This document shows positions 40,493 to 51,530 of a stretch of 64,000 bases of DNA, one piece after another. The notes beneath the pieces were generated by a model. It was given only the letters and a program-made list of their open reading frames with translations. It made no database searches and was not told the DNA's origin. The DNA is from Pythium myriotylum. Lineage: Eukaryota > Oomycota > Peronosporomycetes > Pythiales > Pythiaceae. The translations under genes were made by a program, and so were the position numbers. How positions within the stretch are numbered: position 1 is the first letter of the stretch; each line of letters starts with the position of its first letter. Location: positions 3,596,001-3,660,000 of the forward strand of contig JALJCQ010000012.1 in NCBI GenBank assembly GCA_023091665.1, given 5' to 3'.

Positions 40493-40790
40493 TCACCTCA
40501 CCGCTGGAAAATGCATCGTCTTCGATTGACACATCAATGATTTCTGGTGGTGCAAACATCCAGACATAACAACGACGAGACAGGTTACAAAACCACTGGC
40601 AATTACAATCCCGAGGTTCTTTCTCCATTCCTCTGACGATGGAGAACCGTTTCGTTTTAAGGAAATGGCGATATCGCCGTGTACACACAAATCAAAAGGA
40701 ACAAAGCAACCACAACATCGCGGACAGGCGCATCGCCGCCACGACGTGGTGCGCCCGGGTCATGCGCCTCTTGGGCATTCATGATGAGGT
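40493..40790 (-). pseudogene. Possible two-span membrane protein fragment with frameshift
   Basis: On the minus strand one frame reads MNAQEAHDPGAPRR and then VVVALFLLICVYTAIS (membrane span) before a stop. The neighbouring frame continues LKRNGSPSSEEWRKNLGI and a second span (IASGFVTCLVVVMSGC). A one-base shift at the GCGATATCGC palindrome near 40667-40676 would join them. Support is only the hydrophobic pattern and a good junction; it may not be a gene. Confidence 0.3.
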
Positions 40791-40799
40791 GAGTTGGAT

Positions 40800-43700
40800 A
40801 CATCTGGTTGAAGAGCATGCTGTATGTTGACAACATGTTGCTCAAAAATGTTGACAATACGTTGCTGCAGCATTTCGTCAGCCTTGTCGCAACAGAAGAG
40901 CAACATAACACAAAAACATGCCCCCGTTCCAAAAACTTGCGTTTTCGTGGCAGATTCCGATCAGTGTTGTCACATGCCACATGAGCCCATAAGTAGGAAG
41001 TTTTGGCGTCATTGCGAGATTCTCTCTCGCACAACAGAGCGAACTTAACCAATTGGACCAAAACAATATGGCACTGACAAAACTGGCTTGATGCTACAAA
41101 TGAGCTGCTGGTCTGAACCATGACACGCTCCAGCAGCACACTATCGTTCATGACTGACTGACATGGCAAAGGCCCGGTAACTGCGCCGTCCGGACGATAA
41201 AAGGCAGCGATTATCCTAGAGGTATTGTTGAGCATGTGCACTCCTAATCTCGGCGTGGGCTCAATTTACTCGATGTGGTAGTGTTCCTGTCGAACACATT
41301 GTCACCGAGTGGACGGGTCTCAGAAAAGGTTTGCCACGATCTTTTCGCCTTACCAAAGCCTCGAACACAGCTTCAAAGTCTAATGTCTAAAAGTCGGTGC
41401 TTGGTTGACTTCATCTTCGTACAGTAGTTGTGTTCGATTTCATGCGATCCCTCTCAGCTTGAATGGAGAGAGAGGTCAGAGAGAAAGAGGACCGCATCTT
41501 CTCACCATTTCCATCGACGACGCTTCACAGCAAGATTGCGGTTGAGACACGACATCGGTTTAAGTGTGATCGCTGACTCTAGGCACCCATCAAACGTTTC
41601 CATTCGCAACCAAGATTTTGGCTGCTATGGTTGCTTCGAAGAGGTTAGTGTACAAAGAAGCTGGCGAATGAGAACCACATAAAGAAAGAGTGAGAGGAGG
41701 GGTGGTGAAGAGACGCTCCAACTTGCCGAGTGGAGCACATATCCTACGTCATGCGCCACTACTGACGTCAGTACGAGTGCTGGCAGCTCGTGCTTCCTTC
41801 ACTGTGGCTGTGGTGAGAAAAGTAACACGTATTGGTACAAAGAAAAAACGCTCCTCCCATACGCAATACAGCAGGTTGAGGACGCTCACATCCTCCCAGC
41901 ATCGTTTGATACACGTAAAGTAAAAAGAGCTGAACGGCGAGGTTCTTGACACCCGAATATCGCGGCTTCCTGCACTCATGAGCGAAATCCATCACCCAGC
42001 TGAAATACAAAGTTTACAGTAATTGCCAAGTTGACCCAAGGTAATCAAGAAACGCATAGCGCTCACATTATTTTTGGGCTCAATACACTGCCTTCATCAT
42101 TGCGGTAGTGTGTTCTGTTAAATCCGTTCGAGATCAACCACTGCAAGACCATCACCAACAATCAACTGGTTCATAACATGTTAGACGTCGAATGAACCGC
42201 ACACTGAACAACACAACACCACCAACTGAATGTTCTTAACTTTCGAGTACTGTACGTCCGTCTCCGGGCCTCCTCTGCTCTTACGTCCTTCGTTGCTCCC
42301 CATAACATTGCAATGAGTGATCGCTTATGGTCGCGCACAGAAGCGCAGTTTAGTATCCTGCCCTCATCGAAACGGGATTCAACGTTCCCGCACACATCCC
42401 ATACCTGAGATGACGCGGCCCACTGAGCGCCCACAAATCTCTCATGTGTGTGATATGATCCTCTGCCAGAGGATCATATCACCAGCCTGAGAGATTTTTC
42501 GAACGCGAGCGGCGCTCTGGATCTTCTGATGTGAAACATTGAGTCTCCAGAGGAATTTGGCGGCGATGGTGCACTGGTGTGGATTGAATTGAATTGTCAA
42601 ACGTTGTGCCGCCAACGTCAAGAACGAGCTTTGTTTTGTACAGTACAATCGAATCGTACCACCGATAAGCATCTCCCGGTGTCGAAATGCAGTCAGGCCC
42701 AGTAATACTGTACTGTACCGTTGCACTAGTGAGCAGATCCTGAGAGCATTCACCGTGAACGCACTGTTACCGATGTGAGAACAACAGCAAAACCAGATTG
42801 TGGTGGATAATGCGTTACAGTGTGAGGAAGATGGGCACTCAAAAGCGTTGTGTACGCTCTCAGAATCGCAAAGTTTCTCATGCGCGCAGCACCACCTGAC
42901 ATTTCGCGTCTAGGATGGACGATTTACCACTCGGAAGAAATGGTTGCTGGTAACACTCAGACGAGTGAACGGCCCACTCGTTCCCTTACAGGTTCTCTCG
43001 CCTCAGGGTGAGAAAACGTCGATGCCTTCACAACGAACTACTCGCCGTTACGGGTTGAAGTCAAGAGAATGTCCGCGTCAAAATCTCGTGATATCGTCGA
43101 CTTCTTCTGGTGATGAGAGAAGAAGCACGTCGCAACTACTGCCAATCAAACAGAGTTGACACGAATGTGTCACGTGTCACCTGTTAAATCTGCCGGATCT
43201 TTTGCCGTTCAACCCATAGAATCTCGTCTTTCGTCTAGCTCCATCGCATTCAAGATAGAATCGATTGAATTGATCAGCCCACCAGAATCAGGATGAAAGA
43301 TGCATTCCGTCCCTCCATTCTATCAGAGCGTGCAACCGGACGAGCATGAAGGGGGGATGGCGCTTTGGAATGGCCGAGAGATTCTGCTGGAAACTGAGGA
43401 CTCGAGACGTGTTCTCTGGATATTTATATCCATAGTATAGGTGGGATCTGACTGGGTCCACTTCCTTCCATGAATAAATAATTACTCATAAACGATGTTA
43501 TTATCTAATGGAGAAAAACTCTATAATGGATAAATAGTATCTAGTAGTCGATAAACTGTGAGAATCCTCAACACTTTTGTGGATGTCTTCTCTACCGGCC
43601 TGGTCCAACATTCACGCTGGAAAACGTGACGATACATTCGTTCAACAAGGATTTGTTTTGGGATATGCGACTCGATTGGCCCGGTGCCAGTACTATTATA

Positions 43701-44347
43701 GTATGGGTGTCCAAATCGCTTAATGTGAAATCACGAAATCAATGGGCTCCATCACGGACGCAGATCAACGGCAAGACGATCTCGTAGGGTGGAGTGGCCT
43801 TCGAGAGAAGTGTGGTGAGTGGCGTGCGTGCTGGGGACTTGGAGCGCTCCGCGTCGTGGCTTGACGGGGAGACCATGTTTGGTCGTCTGGCGGACCCCCA
43901 GGTTTGGAGCACGAGAGTCTCCAGGACGTGTTGCTGCTAGGCCACCTACATGACGGGGAACAGGTCCGCCGCGGGGCCTTCAACTGTAGAATGGCTCCGG
44001 AGAAGCGCGACCAGTTCCGAGCATTTCAGTGGCAAGTGCGGCAACCGCAGACTGACGATGGCGTGTTGGAAATGTCGACTAGAGGTCAGGCTTTGTATGA
44101 GCCAGATTCCCAACCGTGACCACCACAACTGGACTTGATTCCAGAGATGCTGGGCGGAGGAGCAATGCCATACAATGTGATGTGTGGATCCGCCTTCTGA
44201 TTATTAAGGTATCAGAGCTACTTCGTACTGAGAATGTTTGAGAGTGAGCTGTATTGATCAAAGCATGCTAGTTCTACCACCTCTCTGCTGCTTCTCGTTC
44301 GATGACCATTCACTCAACTTCAGCTGACGACAACCACCGATGTGGTG
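40800..44347. other. Gene-poor region
   Basis: No convincing ORF. Contents noted: a long hairpin at 42436-42497, a palindrome CTGGATAT-TT-ATATCCAT at 43416-43433, and a weak third copy of the arm sequence (GACTGGGTCC and ATAAACGATG) near 43440-43500. The last few hundred bases, read on the minus strand, probably continue the 3' LTR of the Copia element (see the inversion finding). Confidence 0.4.
42436..42497. repeat. Long nested hairpin
   Basis: Inner arms of 16 bp (GTGATATGATCCTCTG and its complement, 42450-42465 and 42467-42482) with a 1-nt loop, inside outer arms AAATCTCTCA (42436-42445) and TGAGAGATTT (42488-42497). It could be a cruciform or a miniature foldback element. No flanking duplication was found. 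Confidence 0.8.
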
Positions 44348-44352
44348 GATTT

Positions 44353-44665
44353 TGTAACGGTCCACGACCGTACACAGCACCTGCGCTTGAGGAAGCGTGA
44401 GCAGCCGCTCCGAGTCGACCCCTGTCGACGAGCGCCAAGGACTTGGCAGAAGGCGAACTGATTGTATTCAGATTATTCCCCTGGGGAATAATCCCCCCCC
44501 CCCCCCCCTATACCTGATATCCCTGGTATCTAATACCCAGGGATATCACCTACTGAATCTAATAAAAGAGAGTCACTACTTAGGGTAACTTTTCCCCTAA
44601 GTGGACCACACACATTATGTACCTACACAACCTAACCTACTTGTGTAACCTTGTACCCCGTTACA
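44353..44665 (-). repeat. Gypsy C 3' LTR
   Basis: 313 bp, full of short perfect palindromes: GATTATTCCCC-T-GGGGAATAATC at 44471-44493, TGATATCCCTGG/CCAGGGATATCA at 44515-44548, ACTTAGGG...CCCTAAGT, and TGTAAC/GTTACA at both ends. A run of 16 C is at 44493-44508. It differs from the other copies at one base near the CTACTTA word. Confidence 0.95.
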
Positions 44666-45619
44666 CCACCCCCCACCAAAATGAGGAACACCCTTGTCCC
44701 TACTTTAGGAACAGCCGTGTCCTAGAAAAGGAACACGAGCCTATTCCAGTACGGAATTTCCGAGGACCCACACGGAAATGGGTACAGACTCATGGCGACC
44801 ATGAGCGCGAAGTCGCGTGTCGATTTTTCGACAACGACTGATCGAGAGCCGCAGCGGCTTGGCGCAACACCTCGCTGCGTCATGAGACGCATGCAGACGT
44901 GCGCGCGGTCGCCAGCGACCACTGGATCATGACGATCCCCCAGAACTGGGCCATTTTGCCGTCTAACGGCGGCAAGCCAAAATGGCATGGTCAGACGACC
45001 ATTGCGAGGCGAGCAGAGCTCGCGGCAAGCCCAAACTTGGCACGCACACTCAGTGCGGTGGGTCCTTGCCTCGTGCAAGCGTACAGGTCTGTACGATGCG
45101 ATCTCGCAAACTTCGTCTCTTGACGGTGCCCAGAACTGGGTCCAGTCTAATACTGGAGATTGTGTCGGTGGATATCCACCGCGAGTACTACCAAGTACTC
45201 GAGAGGCTGGCTAGCCTCATCCAGCGACTCAACTGAGTGCGTGGAGTGCGGGGATACCCGTGGCAGTCGAACAACGACGTTGCCGGACAACTTCGTGTTG
45301 TCGGCCACACGCTCGGGCGTGATGGCTACACCGCAGAGAACTGCTCGGTGTACCAACACCAAACTGAGCCAGCCACTCTGGCTTGATACGAGCGTTGTCC
45401 AACGCAACCGATGAGGTCGGCGGACATTGTCGATGCTTCGACTGCGCCGAACGCGGCGTTCTCGCCATCTTCATGGCCTTCTGCTTGGGTCTTGTACCCA
45501 TGTCTATAGTAGACAGGGACAGTCGACTTGACTGAGACGGACCTTCCGTGTGCTCCACTGAGCGTCTTCCTTGAGGAACTTGGGACACTTCTCATCTTGA
45601 TGGAGGTGGTCGGCCCCAC
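44666..45619. other. Gypsy C 3' non-coding region
   Basis: Between the Pol stop and the 3' LTR. Short ORFs occur on both strands (up to about 119 codons) but none has a motif. There is no antisense gene like that of Gypsy A. Confidence 0.5.
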
Positions 45620-48600
45620 CTACTGGAACCATCCAGGATGATCATGTTCGCATGCGCGAACAAGATCAGAGCAATCTTGCCTGAGAATATTCTCATCAAC
45701 CCAGGAGCTCTGGTTGCTTGGATATCCAAGCCACTTAACCAAGAGCTGGCGGACGCCATTGTGCACACGCACACTGTCGAGAGACTCGACGTGATAATGG
45801 CGTTCGCCATTCCTGTCGATCACAGGCAAAGGAGCGCGCACCGGTCGCAGCGCTTTCCTTCTGGTCTTGACACCAGTGTCGGGGACCTGACGTGTTCCTT
45901 CGGGTTCAGCAAACGTAACCCGACGTCGTATTGACGACGCTGCGGTCGCATTTGACGACCATGTCGAACTTCGACGAGCTTGAGCAAGCCGTGCAGAGCG
46001 TCTTGGCGCTTCGCTGTGTGGGTGAACCACGCCACTTGCAGAACCCTGCACTGCGAGAGAGTCGCTGGAGGAACCATCCGTGACTGGCACGTTCTCGTGG
46101 GCGACTGTGTGTGGTTGCATATCGGCGGCAACTCCGCTTGGAATTGTTTCCGACGACTCTTCGTCTGATGCATCTCCATCAGGGCGGAGATATGGCTTGA
46201 GCAAGCCGACGTAGAACGTCGGGTGCGTCTGCAACCATGTTGGCAGGTCGACCCTGTAGGAGTTTCCACTCCGCTTCAACACCTTGAACGGGCCGATATA
46301 TCTCGGGAGCAGCTTTGAGCTGCCCAAGCTGGACACAGCATTCTGAGACAGGTTCTTCGTGCTAACAAGCACATAGTCGCCTGGCTGGAACACATGCGTG
46401 TTCTTCCGACCGTGTTTGTCGGCTTGTTCCTTCTGAACATCTTGGGCAGCTGCCATCGCGTCACGCACGCGGGTGATGACGTTCACATGTGTCGACAAGA
46501 ACTCGTCGATCTTGCGGCGCTCCGCCGACTTGGAAACACCTTCCAACTGGGAGGCAAGTAATTGCCGAGCCCCTCCCCTACCAGACTGGGAACTGCCCAT
46601 GAGGCAGAGCGGCAGCGCTGGGTGTCTCAACCCGTTCACGTAGAACGGCGACAGACCTGTCGAGGCATGAATAGAGTTGTTCATGGCGAACTCCACCATG
46701 GGGAGGTGGTCGCACCACGAGAGTGGGTCACTCGCACAATACGAGCGGAGGATATCCTCGACGACGCGGTTGGTGCGCTCGGTCTGACCGTCGGTCTCCG
46801 GATGATCCGTCGTCGACATGTCGAGCCTGGTGCCCAGGATCTGGAAGAGACCTTCCCAGAAATCACCAGTGAACCTGGGATCCCGATACGATACGATTGA
46901 GTCGGGGAGACCGTGTAGTTGAAACACGGTGTCGACGAAAAGTCGAGCACAGTCGAGACCTGTGCAGGTATCCGAAACCGGAACAAGATGCACCATCTTG
47001 GACAAACGGTCAACAAAGACCAGCACACCATTGTGCCCAGCGGACGTCTTTGGCATGCCAAAGAAGAAGTCCATGCTCACTGAGTGCCAGCAGTCGCTGG
47101 GGACAGGCAAGCTCTGAAGCGGAGCCTGAGAGTGTGCACTTGGCTTCACTCGTTGACAGACGTCACACGTGCGGACATACCGCGACACCCACTTGTACAT
47201 CTTGGGCCACCAAAACCTTGGGCTGAGAAGCGCGTACGTCTTCTCACGGCCAAGATGGCCAGCACCAGGTGCGTCGTGGGCACCATGCGCGATCACATAT
47301 CGCAGGTCGTCGTCTGCAGGAACGACAACGCGAGCTTCTTCGCTGTTCGAGACCTGATATTTCAGGAGGCCGTCTTCGAACGTGTACCGATGGAGTCGGG
47401 CTCGAACACGAGGGGAGATAGACTTCTCCGAGTCGGACGACTTGAGAGCACGAATGATCTCCGCACATTGTGCGTCGCCTGCGCCACGAATCAAGTCGTA
47501 GACATCAGAAGCAACTGATGTGAGATGGTTCATCTCGTAGTCGGGACGCCGAGAGAGTGCGTCCGCCAGCACGTTGAGCCGACCCGGCTTGTACTCAACA
47601 GTAAAGTTGTATTCTGAAAAGAATGACAACCAGCGAGCCATTCGCGGCGACAAGTGCGGGGACTGTGTCGCCGTGCGTAGAGACGCATGGTCTGTGTAGA
47701 CCACGAACGGCAACGCGCCGAGAAGGTGAACGCGGAATTTCACCAGGGCGTACTTCATCGCCAACAACTCCTTGTCGTGAACTGGATAGTTCTTCTCGGC
47801 CGCTTGGAGCTGGCGAGACTGATACGAGATGACTCTCTCGTGACCATCGTGGTCCTTCTGCAGAAGTGCACAGCCGATCGCATAATCGGAGGCGTCGCAG
47901 ACGACGCTATACGGAGCGGAGTCATCCGGCAACGCCAGGATCGGCGCTTGGAGGAGACTCTCCTTGATCCTTTGGAAGGCAGCTTCCGTGTCGCGAGACC
48001 ACGACCACTCAACGTCATTCTTGAGCAGCTGAGTCAGCGGCCGAGCCATCTCGGCGTAGTTCTTCGTGAACCGGTGCAAGTAGTTGGCGAGACCCAACCA
48101 CTTGCGTAGGTCCTTCACGGACCGTGGTGATGGCCACTCGGCAATTGCCTTCACCTTCTCGGGATCCGCCCGAACACCGTCGACTCCGACGAAACACCCA
48201 AGCACTGGGATCTCTTCGGCACCGAAGATACACTTATCCAAGTTGGCATAAAGCTTATGCTCCTCGAGGCATTCGAGAACTTGGCGGAGGTGATCCTCAT
48301 GGAGCGTATCCAAATCACGACTGGGCTCCGGCTTCGTGTGGACGTAGATGTCGTCGAAGTACGTCTGTGCGAACGCTCGCAGGGGACGGAACAAATGGGT
48401 CACCAAGCGATTGAACGTCGCTGGGGCGTTCGACAGCCCCTGTGGCATCACGAGCCACTCCCAGAGCATGCCGCTCGGCGTACTGACGGCAGTCTTGGGG
48501 ATGTCCCCACGCTCCATGAGCACTTGGTAATAACCGTCGACCAAGTCGAGAGAACTGAATTTCTTCGCGCCGGACATCCGGTGGATGATCACATCCTTCC

Positions 48601-48898
48601 GAGGGATCGGAGTGGACGCAGGAATCGTCTGTGCGTTCAACTTGTTGTACGCGTGGACGATCCTCCACTTGCCATTTGGCTTGCGCACACAGAACGTTGG
48701 TGCGCTGTGCGGCGAGACGCTCTCGCGCACCAGGTCAGCCTTGGCTTTCTTGGCAAAGAATTCATCAATGAAGTCCGATTGTTCGGCCGGCAGAGCCCAC
48801 TGGCGAACCGTCGCATAGCTCGAGCCAGGCTTGAGCTTGATCTCGTGGCGAACACCACGATCAGGGGGCAACCCGCCGGCGGGTTCTTGCTGAGGCAA
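45620..48898 (-). CDS. Gypsy C RT-RNase H-integrase, 1092-codon frame
   Basis: Starts in frame at GLPPDRGVRHEI, the usual junction of protease and RT. RT has LDLVDGYYQVLM and YFDDIYVH near 180. RNase H has VVCDASDYAIGCALLQ and YTDHASL. Integrase has the CDVCQ zinc part, SMDFFFGMP near 608 and ETDGQTERTNRVVEDIL, but VSYRDPRF near 671 where the family has VSDRD, so the second catalytic Asp is Tyr (46886-46888). The C-terminus has a chromodomain (LVKWLGYPSNQSSWV). The RT frame is shifted relative to protease. The element therefore cannot be self-sufficient. It differs from D's product at only four residues that I could find. Confidence 0.9.
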   Translation of the reverse strand: MPQQEPAGGLPPDRGVRHEIKLKPGSSYATVRQWALPAEQSDFIDEFFAKKAKADLVRESVSPHSAPTFCVRKPNGKWRIVHAYNKLNAQTIPASTPIPRKDVIIHRMSGAKKFSSLDLVDGYYQVLMERGDIPKTAVSTPSGMLWEWLVMPQGLSNAPATFNRLVTHLFRPLRAFAQTYFDDIYVHTKPEPSRDLDTLHEDHLRQVLECLEEHKLYANLDKCIFGAEEIPVLGCFVGVDGVRADPEKVKAIAEWPSPRSVKDLRKWLGLANYLHRFTKNYAEMARPLTQLLKNDVEWSWSRDTEAAFQRIKESLLQAPILALPDDSAPYSVVCDASDYAIGCALLQKDHDGHERVISYQSRQLQAAEKNYPVHDKELLAMKYALVKFRVHLLGALPFVVYTDHASLRTATQSPHLSPRMARWLSFFSEYNFTVEYKPGRLNVLADALSRRPDYEMNHLTSVASDVYDLIRGAGDAQCAEIIRALKSSDSEKSISPRVRARLHRYTFEDGLLKYQVSNSEEARVVVPADDDLRYVIAHGAHDAPGAGHLGREKTYALLSPRFWWPKMYKWVSRYVRTCDVCQRVKPSAHSQAPLQSLPVPSDCWHSVSMDFFFGMPKTSAGHNGVLVFVDRLSKMVHLVPVSDTCTGLDCARLFVDTVFQLHGLPDSIVSYRDPRFTGDFWEGLFQILGTRLDMSTTDHPETDGQTERTNRVVEDILRSYCASDPLSWCDHLPMVEFAMNNSIHASTGLSPFYVNGLRHPALPLCLMGSSQSGRGGARQLLASQLEGVSKSAERRKIDEFLSTHVNVITRVRDAMAAAQDVQKEQADKHGRKNTHVFQPGDYVLVSTKNLSQNAVSSLGSSKLLPRYIGPFKVLKRSGNSYRVDLPTWLQTHPTFYVGLLKPYLRPDGDASDEESSETIPSGVAADMQPHTVAHENVPVTDGSSSDSLAVQGSASGVVHPHSEAPRRSARLAQARRSSTWSSNATAASSIRRRVTFAEPEGTRQVPDTGVKTRRKALRPVRAPLPVIDRNGERHYHVESLDSVRVHNGVRQLLVKWLGYPSNQSSWVDENILRQDCSDLVRACEHDHPGWFQ

Positions 48899-50172
48899 GT
48901 CTCCGCAAACCGCTTGACTAGCGGATAGAACCGATCCTTCGGATTCTTAAGGATGACCGAACCACGGCGCGCGTCAAACTTCTGACGAAACTCAACGAGG
49001 ACATCCTCGTCAATCACCGTCGAGGTGTTGAGTTCAGCGAGGTCTCGCTCAGATCGGAGGATCACAGCCTCAGCGATCTCACCAGCCTTGAGCTCGCGGA
49101 CGAAATCGTCCATAGGGAGTTCCTCCAAGCTAGTCAGCTCGGAGAACTCGGGCAACGGTGCCATATCGACCGTGGACGGATCGATCGACGATCCCGTCAT
49201 CACATCAACGATGTGCACGTCATACGACGCGTCCGAGAGCGGGAAGTGCTCAGCCATGGGCTCGGTCATATCCGACGACCCTGAGAGCGGCTCGACCGCA
49301 CGCGGACACGCGACAAGGGAACACATCCCCGAAGCATCTTCCATGCTGGTACTCGGAGGGGTCGGAGACAACTCGACGCCCTCTTCTACGCCGTACTTCA
49401 CGGCAGACGGCACGACCGTCTCCGGAACACCCGAGGTGTCCATGGCGTTCACTACGCCAATGAAGTAGGCACTTCCATCTTCTTTGATGGGGCTCATCAG
49501 CCGGCGGACGAAGGAGGGTTCATGACGCTCCTGAGCTCCGTTCCTGCCGGGAGACGTGCTCCCAGTCGACTTGGTCCTCCAATCGATCCATGGCTCGTGG
49601 CGCTCGAGCCACGGCATACCGAGGATGAGGTCAAACCTCTCATCCATGTCGAGCACTGTAAAGCGCTCGACTGAGTCGAAATCGACAAACGCAATGCGTA
49701 AATCGACCTCGATCTTCTTCGTCTCTGCGACGATGCCCGTCGCAAGACGCACCGAGACTCTTCCGAGATCTCGCTCACAAGCTTGAGCAAACCGAGAAGC
49801 ATTCTCAGCAATACTTTGCTTGCGACGGTAATTGCGCGTCGCACCAGAGTCGATTAGGACTCTGAAGGGACGTGCAAATCCCTTCACTTGAGCAGTGACG
49901 ACGATGAGCTCGCCACTGATGCACAGCTCATCAACTGCTGAGAAGAGATCTTCTTCCGGGGCACCTCGCCTTGCGATATTGCCGAACTCGGCGTCGCGGG
50001 GCGAGGAGTGATCGCCCCAGTAGACTGCCCCGCGTCTACTGGGAACTCTCCTTTCCCTGCGACGTGGAAGCAGATCCACCTCGGTTTCCCGAGCGCCGCG
50101 GCCGACCACGGCGGGCACGACCACCGCCCCTCTTGCGCGGGCAATTCCGCTGGAAGTGACCGAACTTCCCAC
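48637..50172 (-). CDS. Gypsy C protease frame
   Basis: Contains the aspartic protease (VLIDSGATRNYRR, later FDLILGMPWLERHEPWIDW) and a long linker to RT. The C-terminal part past NPPAG is out of frame with RT, so the true domain ends near 48870. Upstream, a run of four C (five in D) at the gag/protease boundary changes the entering frame, so residues before about PEEDLFSAVDE here are not comparable with D. Confidence 0.8.
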   Translation of the reverse strand: MGSSVTSSGIARARGAVVVPAVVGRGARETEVDLLPRRRERRVPSRRGAVYWGDHSSPRDAEFGNIARRGAPEEDLFSAVDELCISGELIVVTAQVKGFARPFRVLIDSGATRNYRRKQSIAENASRFAQACERDLGRVSVRLATGIVAETKKIEVDLRIAFVDFDSVERFTVLDMDERFDLILGMPWLERHEPWIDWRTKSTGSTSPGRNGAQERHEPSFVRRLMSPIKEDGSAYFIGVVNAMDTSGVPETVVPSAVKYGVEEGVELSPTPPSTSMEDASGMCSLVACPRAVEPLSGSSDMTEPMAEHFPLSDASYDVHIVDVMTGSSIDPSTVDMAPLPEFSELTSLEELPMDDFVRELKAGEIAEAVILRSERDLAELNTSTVIDEDVLVEFRQKFDARRGSVILKNPKDRFYPLVKRFAETCLSKNPPAGCPLIVVFATRSSSSLARAMRRFASGLCRPNNRTSLMNSLPRKPRLTWCARASRRTAHQRSVCASQMASGGSSTRTTS

Positions 50173-51172
50173 AAGTAGAACACTTGATGTGAAGAGCCTT
50201 CACGTCGATCGCACGCAAGTCGACCGTGCTGAGATTGACTCCACTGAGGTCGATGACACTCAGATCCATCGGTTCGATGACCGGTGGTGGAACCGGCGTG
50301 ACCGGAGGCGGCGCAGCCGGACTCGCGGATAAACCGCGCGAGAGACGCTGAACGTAGTCCTCTCGCAGCGCGACGACGAACGCGTCTTCTAGGAGCATGG
50401 GCTCCTCGCGGAAAACCGCAGCCTTCTCAGGACCGGGATCCATTCCTTCCATGAACGTCGTCAGCATGACGTCTTCTGCGAGCGCATTCGCAGCCATGTT
50501 GGCACGGAGTTGACGTAACTCCTGCACATACATGTGCAGCTCGCGGCCACCTTGCCGACAGGCGAGAAACGCAGCTCGCTGGCGATGCGCCACATTTGGC
50601 GGTTGAAACATCGACTTCATCGCGTTGGCAAGCGTTGCCCAGTCGGAAAAACATCCGGGATGCGACGTCTCGCACGTGAGGGCCCAGATCTTCGCCCGGC
50701 CCGTCATGTTCGAGATCGCAAAGACGATCTTCTGCCGTTCATCACGGATGCAGCCGGCTGCTGTGGCGAGCTCGATCTCGCGTTGCCAGAAGGCAAGATT
50801 GTCGCTCTCTTCACCCGAATACGGGGACACCGTAATCTTCACGGCCTTCGGACGTTCCGGAGGTGCCGGCGATGGCACATACGTAGCCGTCGACGGCACC
50901 TGAGCTGGCTGAGTAGCCTGAGTCGCGGACACGCGGGACGTCACGACGTCGAGAAGATACTTCTCGAGAGCTGTCTCGTAGTCGCGAAAACGCGCGACAT
51001 GGGCGAGGACTTCGCCGGAGCCGCGTCGGAGCAGCTCGATGACACTTGCACGGCCATTGATGGCCTCCATCTTCTGGAGATAGGCCCACTGGGTCTCATC
51101 CAGGTACGGATGGTCTTGACGCGACAGCGTCGGATGGCTTGACGCCATCACGAAGTCGGAAGCTTCGGACAT
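50036..51172 (-). CDS. Gypsy C Gag
   Basis: 378 aa from ATG at 51172, only 40 nt inside the 5' LTR. It has a Retrotrans-gag type domain (SGEESDNLAFWQREIE, MTGRAKIWAL, ELHMYVQELRQLRANM), a Pro-rich linker and one zinc knuckle (CSTCGKFGHFQRNC) followed by an Arg-rich tail. Identical to Gag of D over the whole length as far as I can see. Confidence 0.9.
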   Translation of the reverse strand: MSEASDFVMASSHPTLSRQDHPYLDETQWAYLQKMEAINGRASVIELLRRGSGEVLAHVARFRDYETALEKYLLDVVTSRVSATQATQPAQVPSTATYVPSPAPPERPKAVKITVSPYSGEESDNLAFWQREIELATAAGCIRDERQKIVFAISNMTGRAKIWALTCETSHPGCFSDWATLANAMKSMFQPPNVAHRQRAAFLACRQGGRELHMYVQELRQLRANMAANALAEDVMLTTFMEGMDPGPEKAAVFREEPMLLEDAFVVALREDYVQRLSRGLSASPAAPPPVTPVPPPVIEPMDLSVIDLSGVNLSTVDLRAIDVKALHIKCSTCGKFGHFQRNCPRKRGGGRARRGRPRRSGNRGGSASTSQGKESSQ

Positions 51173-51211
51173 AACGATGTCGGCGTCGGATTGACGACAA
51201 GTGCTACCAAG

Positions 51212-51530
51212 TGTAACGGTCCACGACCGTACACAGCACCTGCGCTTGAGGAAGCGTGAGCAGCCGCTCCGAGTCGACCCCTGTCGACGAGCGCCAAGGA
51301 CTTGGCAGAAGGCGAACTGATTGTATTCAGATTATTCCCCTGGGGAATAATCCCCCCCCCCCCCCCCCCCCCCTATACCTGATATCCCTGGTATCTAATA
51401 CCCAGGGATATCACCTACTGAATCTAATAAAAGAGAGTCACTATTTAGGGTAACTTTTCCCCTAAGTGGACCACACACATTATGTACCTACACAACCTAA
51501 CCTACTTGTGTAACCTTGTACCCCGTTACA
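51212..51530 (-). repeat. Gypsy C 5' LTR
   Basis: 319 bp; same as the 3' LTR except for a longer C run (22) and one base. The difference in length is entirely the C tract. Confidence 0.95.

Larger units (their letters stand above)
44353..51530 (-). mobile_element. Gypsy LTR retrotransposon C, complete
   Basis: LTRs 44353-44665 and 51212-51530, beginning TGTAACGG and ending CCCGTTACA. The order on the minus strand is gag, protease, RT-RNase H-integrase-chromodomain, then about 950 bp of non-coding 3' region and a polypurine tract (GGTGGGGGGTGG). The primer-site candidate is TGGTAGCACTT. It is almost identical to element D, which lies in opposite orientation. Its immediate flanks, GATTT on the left and TCTGA on the right, are not a matching duplication; the left flank instead matches the reverse complement of D's left flank. 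Confidence 0.95.

Noticed and set aside
44205..44220. GGTATCAGAGCTAC as a Copia initiator-tRNA primer site
   Set aside because: No LTR end (…CA) precedes it and no gag follows on that strand; under the inversion model this DNA is part of a minus-strand Copia LTR, so the match is probably chance.
44471..44548. LTR hairpins as bacterial-type terminators
   Set aside because: They are internal to a eukaryotic LTR and occur in all copies as part of the repeat.
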